From Nocardia anaemiae NBRC 100462 (GTDB lineage: Bacteria > Actinomycetota > Actinomycetes > Mycobacteriales > Mycobacteriaceae), in NCBI RefSeq assembly GCF_001612725.1, contig NZ_BDAZ01000077.1:1-50140 (forward strand): a stretch of 50,140 nucleotides of DNA. Direction: 5' to 3'. Position numbers and translations under genes: made by a program. Under the pieces are notes generated by a model. The model had not been told where the DNA came from. It ran no database searches and saw only the letters and a list, made by a program, of their open reading frames with translations. Shown in pieces: positions 33,769 through 42,677 of this stretch (position 1 is the stretch's first letter; every line of letters begins with the position of its first letter).

Positions 33769-35303
33769 GTACCGATATGCGCACGACGCCGGTACAGACA
33801 TCCGAGATAGGAACCAAATCCATGACCACTGGACGCAATCCGTGGCTCGCGCTGTTCGCGCTGGTCGTCGGCTTCTTCATGATCCTGCTGGATATGACGA
33901 TCGTCGCGGTCGCCAATCCGGCGATCATGACGGATCTGCATGCCGACATCTCCCAGGTCATCTGGGTGACCAGCGCCTACCTGCTGACCTATGCGGTGCC
34001 ACTGCTGGTCACCGGTCGGCTCGGTGATCGCTACGGGCCCAAGAACATCTACCTGATCGGTCTGGCCGTATTCACCGCCGCCTCGCTGTGGTGCGGTCTG
34101 TCCGGATCGATCACCATGCTGATCGCCGCGCGGGCCGTCCAGGGCCTGGGCGCCGCGCTGATGACGCCGCAGACCATGGCGGTGATCACCAGGACCTTCC
34201 CGCCGGATAAGCGCGGTGCGGCCATGGGTCTGTGGGGCGGTGTCGCCGGTCTGGCCACCCTGGTCGGCCCGATCCTCGGCGGTGTGCTGGTCGACGGGCT
34301 CGGCTGGGAGTGGATCTTCATCGTCAACGTTCCGGTCGGCATCGCCGCCTTCGCGCTCGCGGTCTGGTTGGTTCCGGCGCTGCCGACGCATGAGCACAAG
34401 TTCGATATCCCAGGTGTGGTGCTGAGCGGTATCGGCCTGTTCCTGCTGGTGTTCGGTATCCAGGAGGGCGATACCTATGACTGGTCGCTGCGCATCTGGC
34501 TGATGATCGGCGCGGGTTTGGTTGTGCTCGCGGTGTTCCTGGTGAATCAGTCGCGCAATACCGGTGAGCCGCTGCTGCCATTGGGGCTGTTCCGTGATCG
34601 CAACTTCGCGCTGTCGAATGTGGCCATCGCGGCCATGGGTGCGGCGGTCACCTCGTTCATGGTGCCGTCGTACTTCTACTTGCAGGCGGTGCGGGAGATG
34701 TCACCGACCAAGTCCGCCCTGGTATTCGCGCCGATGGCGATCGTCACCGGCGTTTTCGCGCCGATCGTCGGCAAGGTCTCCGACAAACTGCATCCGCGTC
34801 TGGTGCCGACCGTCGGATTCGTCGGATTCTCGGTGTCGATCTTCTGGTTCTCGGCACTGATGACGCCGCAATCCTCGCTGGCCTGGTTCATGGTCTCGGC
34901 CGCGCTGGCAGGTTTCGCCAACGCCTGCATCTGGGCGCCACTGGCGTCCACCGCTACGCACAACCTGCCGATCCAGCAGGCCGGTGCGGGCGCTGGCGTC
35001 TACAACACCACTCGCCAGGTGGGCTCGGTGCTCGGTAGTGCCGCGATCAGTGCCTTGGTCGCGGCCCGCATGAGCGCCAATGGCCTCGGCGGCGGCAAGC
35101 TCTCCGAAGGCGGTGCGGGCCATGGCGCCATCCCCGAATTCATCAAGGATGGCTTCAGTACCGCCCTCGGGCAAGCCATCCTGCTCCCCGCGGGCATCCT
35201 GGTGATCGGTGTAATCGCCTCGGCCCTTTTCATTCGCCACGGCCGATCGAGCGCATCCGGCCCGAAGACAGACCTCGCCAAGGCGGACACCGTCGGCGTC
35301 TGA
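33765..35303 (+). CDS. MFS drug-efflux transporter, DHA2 (EmrB/QacA) family
   Basis: A 512-residue membrane protein with about 14 helices. Motif A is GRLGDRYGPKNIYLIGL. Motif C is the Gly/Pro-rich segment in helix 5 (VAGLATLVGPILGGVLVD). The helix 1 motif DMTIVAVANPAI marks DHA2 drug/H+ antiporters. It is translationally coupled to padR (ATGA) and followed by an intrinsic terminator, so the two form a two-gene operon. The substrate is unknown. Confidence 0.94.
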   Translation: MSTDMRTTPVQTSEIGTKSMTTGRNPWLALFALVVGFFMILLDMTIVAVANPAIMTDLHADISQVIWVTSAYLLTYAVPLLVTGRLGDRYGPKNIYLIGLAVFTAASLWCGLSGSITMLIAARAVQGLGAALMTPQTMAVITRTFPPDKRGAAMGLWGGVAGLATLVGPILGGVLVDGLGWEWIFIVNVPVGIAAFALAVWLVPALPTHEHKFDIPGVVLSGIGLFLLVFGIQEGDTYDWSLRIWLMIGAGLVVLAVFLVNQSRNTGEPLLPLGLFRDRNFALSNVAIAAMGAAVTSFMVPSYFYLQAVREMSPTKSALVFAPMAIVTGVFAPIVGKVSDKLHPRLVPTVGFVGFSVSIFWFSALMTPQSSLAWFMVSAALAGFANACIWAPLASTATHNLPIQQAGAGAGVYNTTRQVGSVLGSAAISALVAARMSANGLGGGKLSEGGAGHGAIPEFIKDGFSTALGQAILLPAGILVIGVIASALFIRHGRSSASGPKTDLAKADTVGV

Positions 35304-35310
35304 GTTCTGG

Positions 35311-35341
35311 GTGCCCCGTGCGCAATTCGCGCACGGGGCAC
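35311..35341. terminator. Intrinsic terminator after the MFS gene
   Basis: A perfect 13-base-pair inverted repeat (GTGCCCCGTGCGC and its complement) surrounds AATTC, seven bases after the stop codon. Confidence 0.85.
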
Positions 35342-35346
35342 AGCCG

Positions 35347-35480
35347 TCAGCGGGCCAGGCCAGTCAGCTGGGTCCAGTCGATGGTTATCCGGATCGGTAG
35401 GTCGACGGTGGTCTGAGGCTCGTTCGGCGCCAACCTCACATGAGGTCGGTATTGGCCGAGGACATGGTCGTAACGGTCAG
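35347..35480 (-). other. Open frame without start, possible gene remnant
   Basis: In the gap before the molybdenum enzyme's end, the minus strand reads DRYDHVLGQYRPHVRLAP, then NEPQTTVDLPIRITIDW and a stop at 35347. The composition (many Thr, Ile, Asp, Asn) is unlike the Arg-rich chance frames of this GC-rich DNA. It has no proper start and runs into another gene. It may be the tail of a lost gene. Chance is not excluded. Confidence 0.25.
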
Positions 35481-37345
35481 CCGACCTGGACCGTGGTGGA
35501 GGGGTAGCCGGTGGCGCCGTCGGGGACTACGGGGGCGCGGGCTTCGGTTTGGGTTTCGCCGGTGCCGTCGGTGGCGCGGGCGCGGATGGTGTGCGGGCCG
35601 GGGGTGGCGGTCCAGTCGTAGACCCATTGGCGCCAGGTGTCGATGGATTGTTCGGTGGACAGGCGGGCGGATTGCCATGGGCCGTTATCGATTTGGACTT
35701 CGACGGCTCGGATGCCGCGGTGTTGGGCCCAGGCCACGCCTGCGATGGCGATGCTGCCCGGTCGCAGTTCGGCGCGGTAGCGCGGGGTGTCGATGCGGGT
35801 GCCGGTTTTGATGGGGCCGTAGGCCGACCAGCCGCGGCGGGTCCAGTAGGCGGTTGCCCGGTCGAAGCGGGTGATCTCCAGTTCGGTCACCCATTTGGTG
35901 GCCGAGACATATCCGTAGAGACCAGGGACGACCAGGCGGGCCGGATAGCCGTGTGCGACGGGCAGGGGTTCGCCGTTCATACCGACGGCGAGCAGCGCAT
36001 CGCGGCCGTCGGTGAGGACGGACAGCGGACTGCCAGCGGTGAACCCGTCGATGCTGTGCGACAGGACCATATCGGCATCTGGATGCGGTCCGGCCTCGGC
36101 GAGCAGTTCGTCCAGGCGGTAGCCGCGCCAGCTCGCATTGCCGATCAGATCGCCGCCGACCGGATTCGAAACGCAGGCCAGCGTCACCAGCGTCTCGACC
36201 GGTGTGCGTTTGGTGAGATCGTCCCAGCTGAGCTGGATTTCGTGATCGACCATTCCGTGGATCCGCAAGGACCAATCGGCAACAGAGACTTGCGGCAGCG
36301 TCAGCGCGGTGTCGATTCGATAGAAGCTGCTATTGGACGTCAGGTACGGCGTCAGCCCCGGCAATTTCAAATCCGCATCGGGTGCGAGCGAAACGGCCGG
36401 GCCACTCGGCTCCGGCAGCTGAATCGCCGCCCGCTCACCGGAAACATCCCGCCGCTGTGCCCCGATCAGCCGACCACCCACCCCACTGAGCAACGCGAGC
36501 CCACCCGTAATCGCAATGCCCCGCAACACCTGTCGCCGCTGCGCTCCCGAAGCCGCAGGTTCCTTCTCGGCAGCCGCTGCGGTCGAACGGGCCGTTGACG
36601 CGGCCGCTGTTCCGCCGCTGCTCGATGCTGGTTCTTTCGCTGTGACCGAACCAGCCTGGGTGATCCCCGCAGTGCCCTGGTCGGCCGAGTCACGGTGGGC
36701 TGTCGGTTCCGGTGTCGCCGATGACGATGCTGCCGCGCTCTCCCCAACTTGCTCGGCCTCCTTACTTGGCGCGGCCGACGCGTCTGTGCTGGATGAGTCG
36801 GCTTCGGTCGCAGTAGATTTCGGCCTTGCGGTCGCAGTCCGCGGCCCGCCTGCTTGGTCCTCGCCGGGGGTGACCAGTGGGACAGGAGAAGGCGCGGCGG
36901 GCCGGGCCATGTGTGCGGCGGCCGCATCGTCTATTCGTGCGGTAAGGACGCGCAGTGCGTAAATGCCTGCGGCAACACCGATTACGGTCGGCCAGACGGC
37001 GGACAATCCGGAGCGGCCGAAGGCGATGGCCGCGGTGAGCAATCCGAGGGCGGCCAGTAGCCAGGACCCGCGAGGATGGTCTGTTCGTTCGATGGCTCCG
37101 ATGCATGCGGCGACCAGCACGGCCACCAGTGCCATGCAGACGAACAACAGGGTCTTGTCATTGGTGCCGAAGGTTTGGATCACCCATTCGCGTACACCGT
37201 CCGGCGTGTGGTCGATAACGGTCGAGCCGAGTGCGTTCGGTGGCGCGCTGTCGGGGCCGATGAAGGCGGCGACGAGTTCGGCCACGCCGAGTGCCAGACC
37301 GGCGGCGACAATGCCCGCCGCCACCCGAAAGCGCAGTTCAGCCAT
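35477..37345 (-). CDS. Membrane-bound molybdopterin oxidoreductase (sulfite-oxidase family)
   Basis: A 622-residue protein. The N-terminal part has about four membrane helices (near residues 11-30, 66-86 and 93-135). A Ser/Thr/Ala-rich linker (about 150-265) and one more helix (VLRGIAITGGLALLSGVG) follow. The sulfite-oxidase molybdenum domain (about 330-500) has the cofactor Cys in TLVTLACVSNPVGGDLIGNASWRG, and the Mo-co dimerisation domain completes the protein. The enzyme should face the outside, oxidising or reducing a small substrate such as sulfite, or a methionine sulfoxide as MsrP does. A heme partner is not adjacent. Confidence 0.92.
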   Translation of the reverse strand: MAELRFRVAAGIVAAGLALGVAELVAAFIGPDSAPPNALGSTVIDHTPDGVREWVIQTFGTNDKTLLFVCMALVAVLVAACIGAIERTDHPRGSWLLAALGLLTAAIAFGRSGLSAVWPTVIGVAAGIYALRVLTARIDDAAAAHMARPAAPSPVPLVTPGEDQAGGPRTATARPKSTATEADSSSTDASAAPSKEAEQVGESAAASSSATPEPTAHRDSADQGTAGITQAGSVTAKEPASSSGGTAAASTARSTAAAAEKEPAASGAQRRQVLRGIAITGGLALLSGVGGRLIGAQRRDVSGERAAIQLPEPSGPAVSLAPDADLKLPGLTPYLTSNSSFYRIDTALTLPQVSVADWSLRIHGMVDHEIQLSWDDLTKRTPVETLVTLACVSNPVGGDLIGNASWRGYRLDELLAEAGPHPDADMVLSHSIDGFTAGSPLSVLTDGRDALLAVGMNGEPLPVAHGYPARLVVPGLYGYVSATKWVTELEITRFDRATAYWTRRGWSAYGPIKTGTRIDTPRYRAELRPGSIAIAGVAWAQHRGIRAVEVQIDNGPWQSARLSTEQSIDTWRQWVYDWTATPGPHTIRARATDGTGETQTEARAPVVPDGATGYPSTTVQVG

Positions 37346-37402
37346 GGTCCGAGCCTACTGCCGGGTGCGGTCGGGGAGTATGACCATTCGGTGACGTGCA
37401 GG

Positions 37403-37960
37403 TCAGTCCGCGGACTTGTGGCGCTGGTAGTAGCGGGCGACGCGGACCCGGTTGCCGCAGCGTTCGGCGGAACACCAGCGACGGCGCGGGTGGGCGGGCA
37501 GAAACAGCAATACGCAGTCGTCGGCCTCGCATCGCTTCAGCTTTCCGATCGACGGATCGGCAAGCAGGTCGGCCGCGGCTTCCGCCAGGACCGTGGCAAG
37601 CTTCTCGGCCGCCGTGCCGTCGCGGCGCGCGGTCGCGATCACCGTGTCGCCGTCCCATTCCAGCTGCCGGATCGCGGGCGCGGCGGCCTGTGCGGCATTG
37701 AGTCCGCGCAATGCGTCGGCGGGCGGGCGGCGATCGTGGAGCAGCGCGTCGAGGACGGCGCCGATGTGGTCGCGCACCGCATGAACGGCAGCGAGGTCGG
37801 CGGCGGTGGGGCGCGGAACAGCCAGCTCCGGAAACCGCTCGGTCTGCAGCGCAAGCCAACTCCCGAGGTCACCGGGGGTCGCCAGCAGATCGACACCGGT
37901 CGGCCGGGTATTGACCAGGTCCAATGCCAGCGGCTCGCCGATCAACGGAGCTTCACTCAT
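37403..37960 (-). CDS. CGNR zinc-finger regulator (ABATE domain)
   Basis: A 185-residue protein from ATG 37960. The N-terminal ABATE-type segment (GEPLALDLVNTRPTG) is followed by a C-terminal CGNR zinc finger (RCEADDCVLLF, then RRRWCSAERCGNRVRVARYYQR). These proteins are considered stress-linked regulators in actinobacteria. It is divergent from an alpha/beta hydrolase gene, and the shared 88-base region carries direct repeats, so it probably controls that gene. In-frame ATG 37990 is an alternative start. Confidence 0.9.
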   Translation of the reverse strand: MSEAPLIGEPLALDLVNTRPTGVDLLATPGDLGSWLALQTERFPELAVPRPTAADLAAVHAVRDHIGAVLDALLHDRRPPADALRGLNAAQAAAPAIRQLEWDGDTVIATARRDGTAAEKLATVLAEAAADLLADPSIGKLKRCEADDCVLLFLPAHPRRRWCSAERCGNRVRVARYYQRHKSAD

Positions 37961-37992
37961 GTCCCTAATGCTACATCGATCAGTTGACACGT

Positions 37993-38014
37993 TAGAACTG
38001 GATCGGCTAGAACT
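37993..38014. promoter_or_regulatory. Direct repeat between CGNR and hydrolase genes
   Basis: TAGAACT occurs at 37993-37999 and 38008-38014 with a 15-base period, each followed by a G/A-rich ATC-like stretch. It lies in the divergent promoter region of the CGNR regulator and the hydrolase. Binding by the CGNR protein is only inferred. Confidence 0.35.
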
Positions 38015-38048
38015 AATCCAACATCAGAAAAAGAAAGCATGTGAAATC

Positions 38049-38918
38049 ATGATCGAGCTGCCAGCCATCCACCACCGCAACATCGAGGTCGACGGCGTCG
38101 AGGTGTTCTACCGCGAATCGGTCCCGAACCGTTCGGACGCCCCGGTGTTATTGCTGCTGCACGGTTTTCCGTCCGCTTCGCACCAGTTCCGCAGGCTGTT
38201 CGATGTGCTCGGCGCGCGGTACCGGCTGATCGCCCCGGACTACCCGGGCTTCGGAAACACCACGGCACCAGCCGATTTCGACTACTCCTTCGACCGACTG
38301 GCCGATGTGATCGAGGGTTTCGTAGCGCGGCTCGAACTGCGCGAATTCGCCATGTACGTCTTCGATTTCGGCGCTCCGGTCGGCTTCCGTATCGCACTGC
38401 GCCACCCCGAATGGGTCACCGGCCTCGTCGTTCAGAACGGCAATGCCTACCAGGCGGGACTGTCGGATCTCGCTCGCGACTTCACCGCACTGCGTCCCGA
38501 GGACGAAGGCGCCGAAGACACCATTCGCGGCCTGCTCACACTGGAGGGCACCCGCGGTCAGTACGAGCACGGCGTCCCCGACCCAACCGTGCTCAGCCCC
38601 GAATCGTGGATTCTCGATCAGTACTTCCTCGACCTACCCGGCCGCAAGGAGGCCCAGGTAGCCCTCGCCTTCGACTACAAGTCGAATGTCGCCGCCTACC
38701 CCGAGTGGCAGCAGTGGCTGCGCAAGTACACCCCGCCCACCCTCATCGTCTGGGGCTCGAACGATCCCTTCTTCCCGGAGCCAGGCGCGCACGCCTACCT
38801 CGCCGATCTTCCCGACGCCGAGCTGCACGTCTTCGATACGGGCCACTTCGCCCTGGAGACGCATCTGGTCGATATCGCGCCGCTCGTCGCCGACTTCCTC
38901 GACCGTCTGCCCGGCTGA
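38049..38918 (+). CDS. Alpha/beta hydrolase with Asp nucleophile (epoxide hydrolase/dehalogenase type)
   Basis: A 289-residue enzyme. The oxyanion segment is LLLLHGFPSASHQF (HGFP at 38-41). The nucleophile elbow is YVFDFGAPVGFRIA, with Asp106 where serine esterases have Ser, as in haloalkane dehalogenases and epoxide hydrolases. The acid is near WGSNDPFFPEPG and the His in DTGHFALETH. Substrate unknown. It is expressed divergently from a CGNR regulator. A shared terminator separates it from the convergent fadD. Confidence 0.9.
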   Translation: MIELPAIHHRNIEVDGVEVFYRESVPNRSDAPVLLLLHGFPSASHQFRRLFDVLGARYRLIAPDYPGFGNTTAPADFDYSFDRLADVIEGFVARLELREFAMYVFDFGAPVGFRIALRHPEWVTGLVVQNGNAYQAGLSDLARDFTALRPEDEGAEDTIRGLLTLEGTRGQYEHGVPDPTVLSPESWILDQYFLDLPGRKEAQVALAFDYKSNVAAYPEWQQWLRKYTPPTLIVWGSNDPFFPEPGAHAYLADLPDAELHVFDTGHFALETHLVDIAPLVADFLDRLPG

Positions 38919-38929
38919 ACGAAAAGCAA

Positions 38930-38960
38930 AGGCGCCGCCCGCGACTCGCGGACGGCGCCT
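38930..38960. terminator. Bidirectional terminator between hydrolase and fadD
   Basis: AGGCGCCGCCCGCG and CGCGGACGGCGCCT form a 14-base stem with one mismatch and a three-base loop, in the 55-base gap between convergent genes. Confidence 0.75.
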
Positions 38961-38973
38961 CACAAAACCAGCG

Positions 38974-40767
38974 TCAGCTGTAGATCTTCTCCACCTCGGA
39001 CGCGTACTGCTTCATCACCACGGCCCGCTTCAGCGACATCTTCGGCGTCAGCTCACCGGTCTCCTGGGTCCAGTCGACGGGCAGGATGCGGATCTTCTTG
39101 ATCGCCTCGGCATGCGAGACCTTCTTATTGGTCTCCGCGACCGCCGCGTTGATCTCCGCGACCAGCGCGGGATTCTCGATCACCTGCTCGATCGGGGTCT
39201 CGACGGGCAGGTTGTTGCGTTCCTTCCAGCCCGGCAGCGCCTCCGGATCGAGGGTGATCAGCGCACCGACGAAGGGCTGTCCGTCACCGACCACCATGAC
39301 CTGGCTGATCAGCGGATGCGCCCGTAGCGAATCCTCCATCAGACCGGGGGAGACGTTCTTACCGCCCGCGGTGACGATGATTTCCTTCTTGCGGCCGGTA
39401 ATGGTGACGTATCCGTCGCCATCGATGGCGCCCAGGTCGCCGGTCTTGAACCAGCCGTCGGTGAACGCGTCCTCGGTGGCCTCGGCATTGCCCCAGTAGC
39501 CGTTGAAGACGACCGATCCGCGCAGCAGCAGTTCGCCGTCTTCGGCGATCTTGACCGCATGGCCCTCGATCGGCTTGCCGACGCTGCCGACGCGAATATT
39601 GCCGGGGGTGTTCACGGTGATGGCCGCGGTGGTCTCGGTGAGACCGTAACCCTCGTAGACGGTGACGCCGACGCCGCGGAAGAAGTGGCCGAGGCGAGCG
39701 CCGAGCGGTCCGCCGCCGGAAACCGCGGCCTCGCACTGACCGCCGAGTGCGACCCGCAGCTTGCTGTAGACGAGCTTGTCGAACACCGTGTGCTTGAGCT
39801 TGAGCACCAGGCCGGGCCCACCGTTGTCCAGTGCCTGGCTGTAGGCGATGGCGGTCTCGGCGGCCGCGTCGAAGATCTTGCCCTTGCCGCCGTCGTGCGC
39901 CTTCTGCTTGGCGCTGTTGAACACCTTCTCGAACACGCGCGGTACCGCGAGGATGAAGTGCGGGCGGTAGCTGCCGAACTGTTCGACCAGGGTGGACCAG
40001 TCGGCGGTGAATGCGACGGTCACCTTGGCGTCGAAGGCGGCCAGCGTGACCGCACGCGCGAAGACGTGCGCCAGCGGCAGGAACATCAGCGTCTTCTTGC
40101 CCTCGGCGACGTACTTGTTCAGCGCGATCCGGTCGGACTTCGACTCCGCGTACAGATTCGAATGCGAGAGCATGACGCCCTTGGGACGGCCGGTGGTGCC
40201 CGAGGTGTAGATCAGGGTGGCCGGGGACTTGGCATTGACCTCGGCGCGACGCGCGTGCACGGTCGCGTCGTCGAGGTCGGCGCCGCGCGCGATCAGCTGG
40301 TCGACGGCGCCCTTGTCGATCTGCAGGGTCTCCCGCAGATCCGGCAGCGCGCCCGCCTCGATCTCGTCGATGACCTTGCGGTGCTTATCGCTGTCGACCA
40401 CCAGCAGCTTGGTGGCGGAGTCCTGCAGGATCCACTTGGCCTGTTCGGCGGCCGAGCTGTCGTAGATGGCAACGGTGCAACCACCGGCGGCCCAGATGGC
40501 GAAGTCGAGCAGCACCCACTCGTAGCGGGTCGGGGCCATGATGGCGACCCGATCGCCGAGCTCCAGACCGGAGGCGATGAGGCCCTTGGCCACATCGGTG
40601 ACCGTCTTGGCGAATTCCGCGGCCTTGACTTCCCGCCAGCCGCCACCCTCTCCGGTGACGTTGAACAGCACCGCGCCGGGCGATTGCTCGGCGTGCCGGA
40701 AAACGTTGTCGGAATTGTTCGCGTCTTCCGGGATGGTGTATGAAGCCGGGACTTCGAACTCTCGCAT
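38974..40767 (-). CDS. Long-chain acyl-CoA synthetase, FadD15-like
   Basis: A 597-residue AMP-forming enzyme almost the length of M. tuberculosis FadD15 (600). Motifs are the nucleotide-binding LIYTSGTTGRPKGVMLSH, GYGLTETTAAITVN, the Asp-containing GDLGAIDGDGYVTITGRKKEI, and the catalytic Lys region near the C-terminus (HAEAIKKIRILPVDWTQETGELTPKMSLKR in character). It activates fatty acids to acyl-CoA in the cytoplasm. The start MREFEVPASYTIPED is typical of the FadD15 group. It is not within an obvious operon: an 80-base gap separates it from the esterase gene. Confidence 0.94.
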   Translation of the reverse strand: MREFEVPASYTIPEDANNSDNVFRHAEQSPGAVLFNVTGEGGGWREVKAAEFAKTVTDVAKGLIASGLELGDRVAIMAPTRYEWVLLDFAIWAAGGCTVAIYDSSAAEQAKWILQDSATKLLVVDSDKHRKVIDEIEAGALPDLRETLQIDKGAVDQLIARGADLDDATVHARRAEVNAKSPATLIYTSGTTGRPKGVMLSHSNLYAESKSDRIALNKYVAEGKKTLMFLPLAHVFARAVTLAAFDAKVTVAFTADWSTLVEQFGSYRPHFILAVPRVFEKVFNSAKQKAHDGGKGKIFDAAAETAIAYSQALDNGGPGLVLKLKHTVFDKLVYSKLRVALGGQCEAAVSGGGPLGARLGHFFRGVGVTVYEGYGLTETTAAITVNTPGNIRVGSVGKPIEGHAVKIAEDGELLLRGSVVFNGYWGNAEATEDAFTDGWFKTGDLGAIDGDGYVTITGRKKEIIVTAGGKNVSPGLMEDSLRAHPLISQVMVVGDGQPFVGALITLDPEALPGWKERNNLPVETPIEQVIENPALVAEINAAVAETNKKVSHAEAIKKIRILPVDWTQETGELTPKMSLKRAVVMKQYASEVEKIYS

Positions 40768-40847
40768 CAGTGCCCTTCCACGTGGGTTTACTCGCCAGTA
40801 ATCTACGACACCTGTGACCGGGACGTCAGCTCGGCCTGTTCACAGAT

Positions 40848-41774
40848 CTATCCTAAGTCGCGGATCGAGACCGGCTGGACGGCTTTTCGCAGGAAATCCG
40901 CCAGTTCGGTGAGTGCGGCGGCCGCGGGACCCACGAGCGCGGCCTGTAGCTGCGCGACATGCCATAGCCCCTTGCTCTCAGTAAAGCTGGCATGTACGCC
41001 CGCCGCCCGCAGTGCCGTCACGAATTCGACACATTGCGGATGCAGTAGTTCGCTGACGTCGACCTGAACATACGTCGGCGGCAGACCACGCAGTTCACCG
41101 TGCAGCGGTGCGTAGCCGGTGTCCTTGTCGTCCCCATCGCCGAGATAGGCCGCGGCACACGCGCGCGACCACGCTCGGTTGATCACCAGATCGCGGAATT
41201 TGTCCGGGGCCCGATTCGGATCGACCCACGGCGCGATCAGCCCGAGCGCCGCGGGGGTGTGGCCGTGTTCGGCGATGAGCCGCTGTGCGGTGGCCAGCGA
41301 CAGCCCGCCGCCCGCCGAATCACCCGACAGCGCAATCTGTTCGGGGCGATAGCCGATATTGCCGACCAGCTCCAGGAAGGCCGATTCGGCATCGTCGAGT
41401 CCGGCCGGGAACGGGTGCTCCGGCGCGAGTCGGTAGTCGAGAACATAGACGGCGCAACCGGTTTCGTGCGCCAGCCGAGCGGCGAGCGAGCGGTGCGTAG
41501 CTAGTGAACCGACCGCATAGCCGCCGCCGTGCAGGTAGAGCACCGCGCCCGCGTTCAGGTTCGGCCTGGCCGAGCCCGCGGTGATTCGTTCCGCGGGTCG
41601 GCCGCCGAGCCGCAGCCGGTGCACGGTCGTGCCCGATGGCAGAAATTGTGCGCGCGAACCGATATCGAGCAGCAGCCGCTGCATCCGCCAGGGCAGCCGG
41701 GCATTCAGTGAGACACGGAAGATCGGACCGAGCAGCGCCCGCGCGATCGGTAGCGGAAGGTTGATGTCACGCAT
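40848..41774 (-). CDS. HSL-type alpha/beta hydrolase (esterase, LipR-like)
   Basis: A 308-residue hormone-sensitive-lipase-type esterase: HGGG oxyanion motif at 82-85 (LYLHGGGYAVGS), the DYRLAPEHPFPAG segment at 113-125, Ser153 in GDSAGGG, and a late His in KGLWHVAQL. It follows the SDR gene by about 18 bases on the same strand, so the monooxygenase, SDR and esterase form an operon like mymA-sadH-lipR of M. tuberculosis. It may hydrolyse esters formed by the monooxygenase. Confidence 0.92.
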   Translation of the reverse strand: MRDINLPLPIARALLGPIFRVSLNARLPWRMQRLLLDIGSRAQFLPSGTTVHRLRLGGRPAERITAGSARPNLNAGAVLYLHGGGYAVGSLATHRSLAARLAHETGCAVYVLDYRLAPEHPFPAGLDDAESAFLELVGNIGYRPEQIALSGDSAGGGLSLATAQRLIAEHGHTPAALGLIAPWVDPNRAPDKFRDLVINRAWSRACAAAYLGDGDDKDTGYAPLHGELRGLPPTYVQVDVSELLHPQCVEFVTALRAAGVHASFTESKGLWHVAQLQAALVGPAAAALTELADFLRKAVQPVSIRDLG

Positions 41775-41792
41775 GGGTTTTCCTCGCGCGGT

Positions 41793-42677
41793 TCAGGGTA
41801 GGAAGGGGCGGTTCACCGCGGCGGCGATGCGCTGGTAGCCGGATGCCGTGACCCGGACGAACAGGTCGAGCACCTTGGCCTCCCACCCGATCAGCACGCG
41901 GCCGTGTCCCTTGCGGACCCCCTCGGTTATGGTCTGCGCGGCCATCTCCGGTGTGTGAATGGCCAGCTTCTTGTCGAACAGCGATGCGGCGCTCTGGCCG
42001 TCGATGCCCTCGGCGTAGGTGGCATTGCGGGCGACCGCGGTCTTGATACCACCGGGATGCACACAGGTCACCTGCACCGGATGCTTGCCAACCAGCATCT
42101 CCTGACGCAGCGATTCGGTGAATCCGCGCACCGCGAATTTGGCTGCGTTATAAGCACTCTGGCCCGGGACGGCGATCAGGCCGAACAGGCTGGAGACATT
42201 GACGACATGGCCGTCGCCGGATTCGATCAGCAGCGGCAGGAAGGCCTTGGTGCCATTGACGACGCCCCAGAAGTCGACGTCCATGATGCGCTCGATGTCC
42301 TTGAACTCCGAGCGGATCACCTCGCCGTGGTAGGCGATGCCCGCGTTGTTGTAGATCTGGTGCACCGTGCCGAAGTGCGCCTTGACGGCGTCGGCGTACA
42401 GCAGCACCGCTTCGCGCTCGGTCACATTGAGCCGGTCGGATTTGATCTCGGCGCCGTACGCCTCGCAGCGGCGCACGGTCTCGGCGAGGCCGTCGGTATC
42501 GATATCGGAGAGCGCGAGCTTGGCGCCGCGCCTGGCCAGATTCTCCGCGAGGGCGCGGCCGATGCCGGAACCCGCCCCCGTGATCACACAGACTTTGCCT
42601 TCGAAGTAAGCGTCCTTGCGCCCGCCCGTCGCCCGACCGCCGCCCCCCACGGAATCGCTTCGCGATGCTGGATTCAC
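41793..42677 (-). CDS. Short-chain dehydrogenase/reductase
   Basis: A 294-residue SDR. The cofactor loop is TGAGSGIG (33-40), the NNAG motif is at 110-113, and Ser162-163 with Tyr176 and Lys180 (SAYNAAK) make the active site. An aspartate after strand 2 (SDIDTDG) favours NAD. A Gly/Arg-rich leader of about 24 residues precedes the fold, so a shorter start is possible. GTG 42677 overlaps the monooxygenase stop by four bases. It probably oxidises an alcohol or reduces the ketone used by the neighbouring monooxygenase, as the SadH-type enzyme in the mymA operon might. Confidence 0.92.
   Translation of the reverse strand: MNPASRSDSVGGGGRATGGRKDAYFEGKVCVITGAGSGIGRALAENLARRGAKLALSDIDTDGLAETVRRCEAYGAEIKSDRLNVTEREAVLLYADAVKAHFGTVHQIYNNAGIAYHGEVIRSEFKDIERIMDVDFWGVVNGTKAFLPLLIESGDGHVVNVSSLFGLIAVPGQSAYNAAKFAVRGFTESLRQEMLVGKHPVQVTCVHPGGIKTAVARNATYAEGIDGQSAASLFDKKLAIHTPEMAAQTITEGVRKGHGRVLIGWEAKVLDLFVRVTASGYQRIAAAVNRPFLP

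Noticed and set aside
39559..40743. 394-codon plus-strand frame opposite the FadD15-like gene
   Set aside because: It is a codon-bias shadow with no domain, opposite a gene with full acyl-CoA synthetase motifs.
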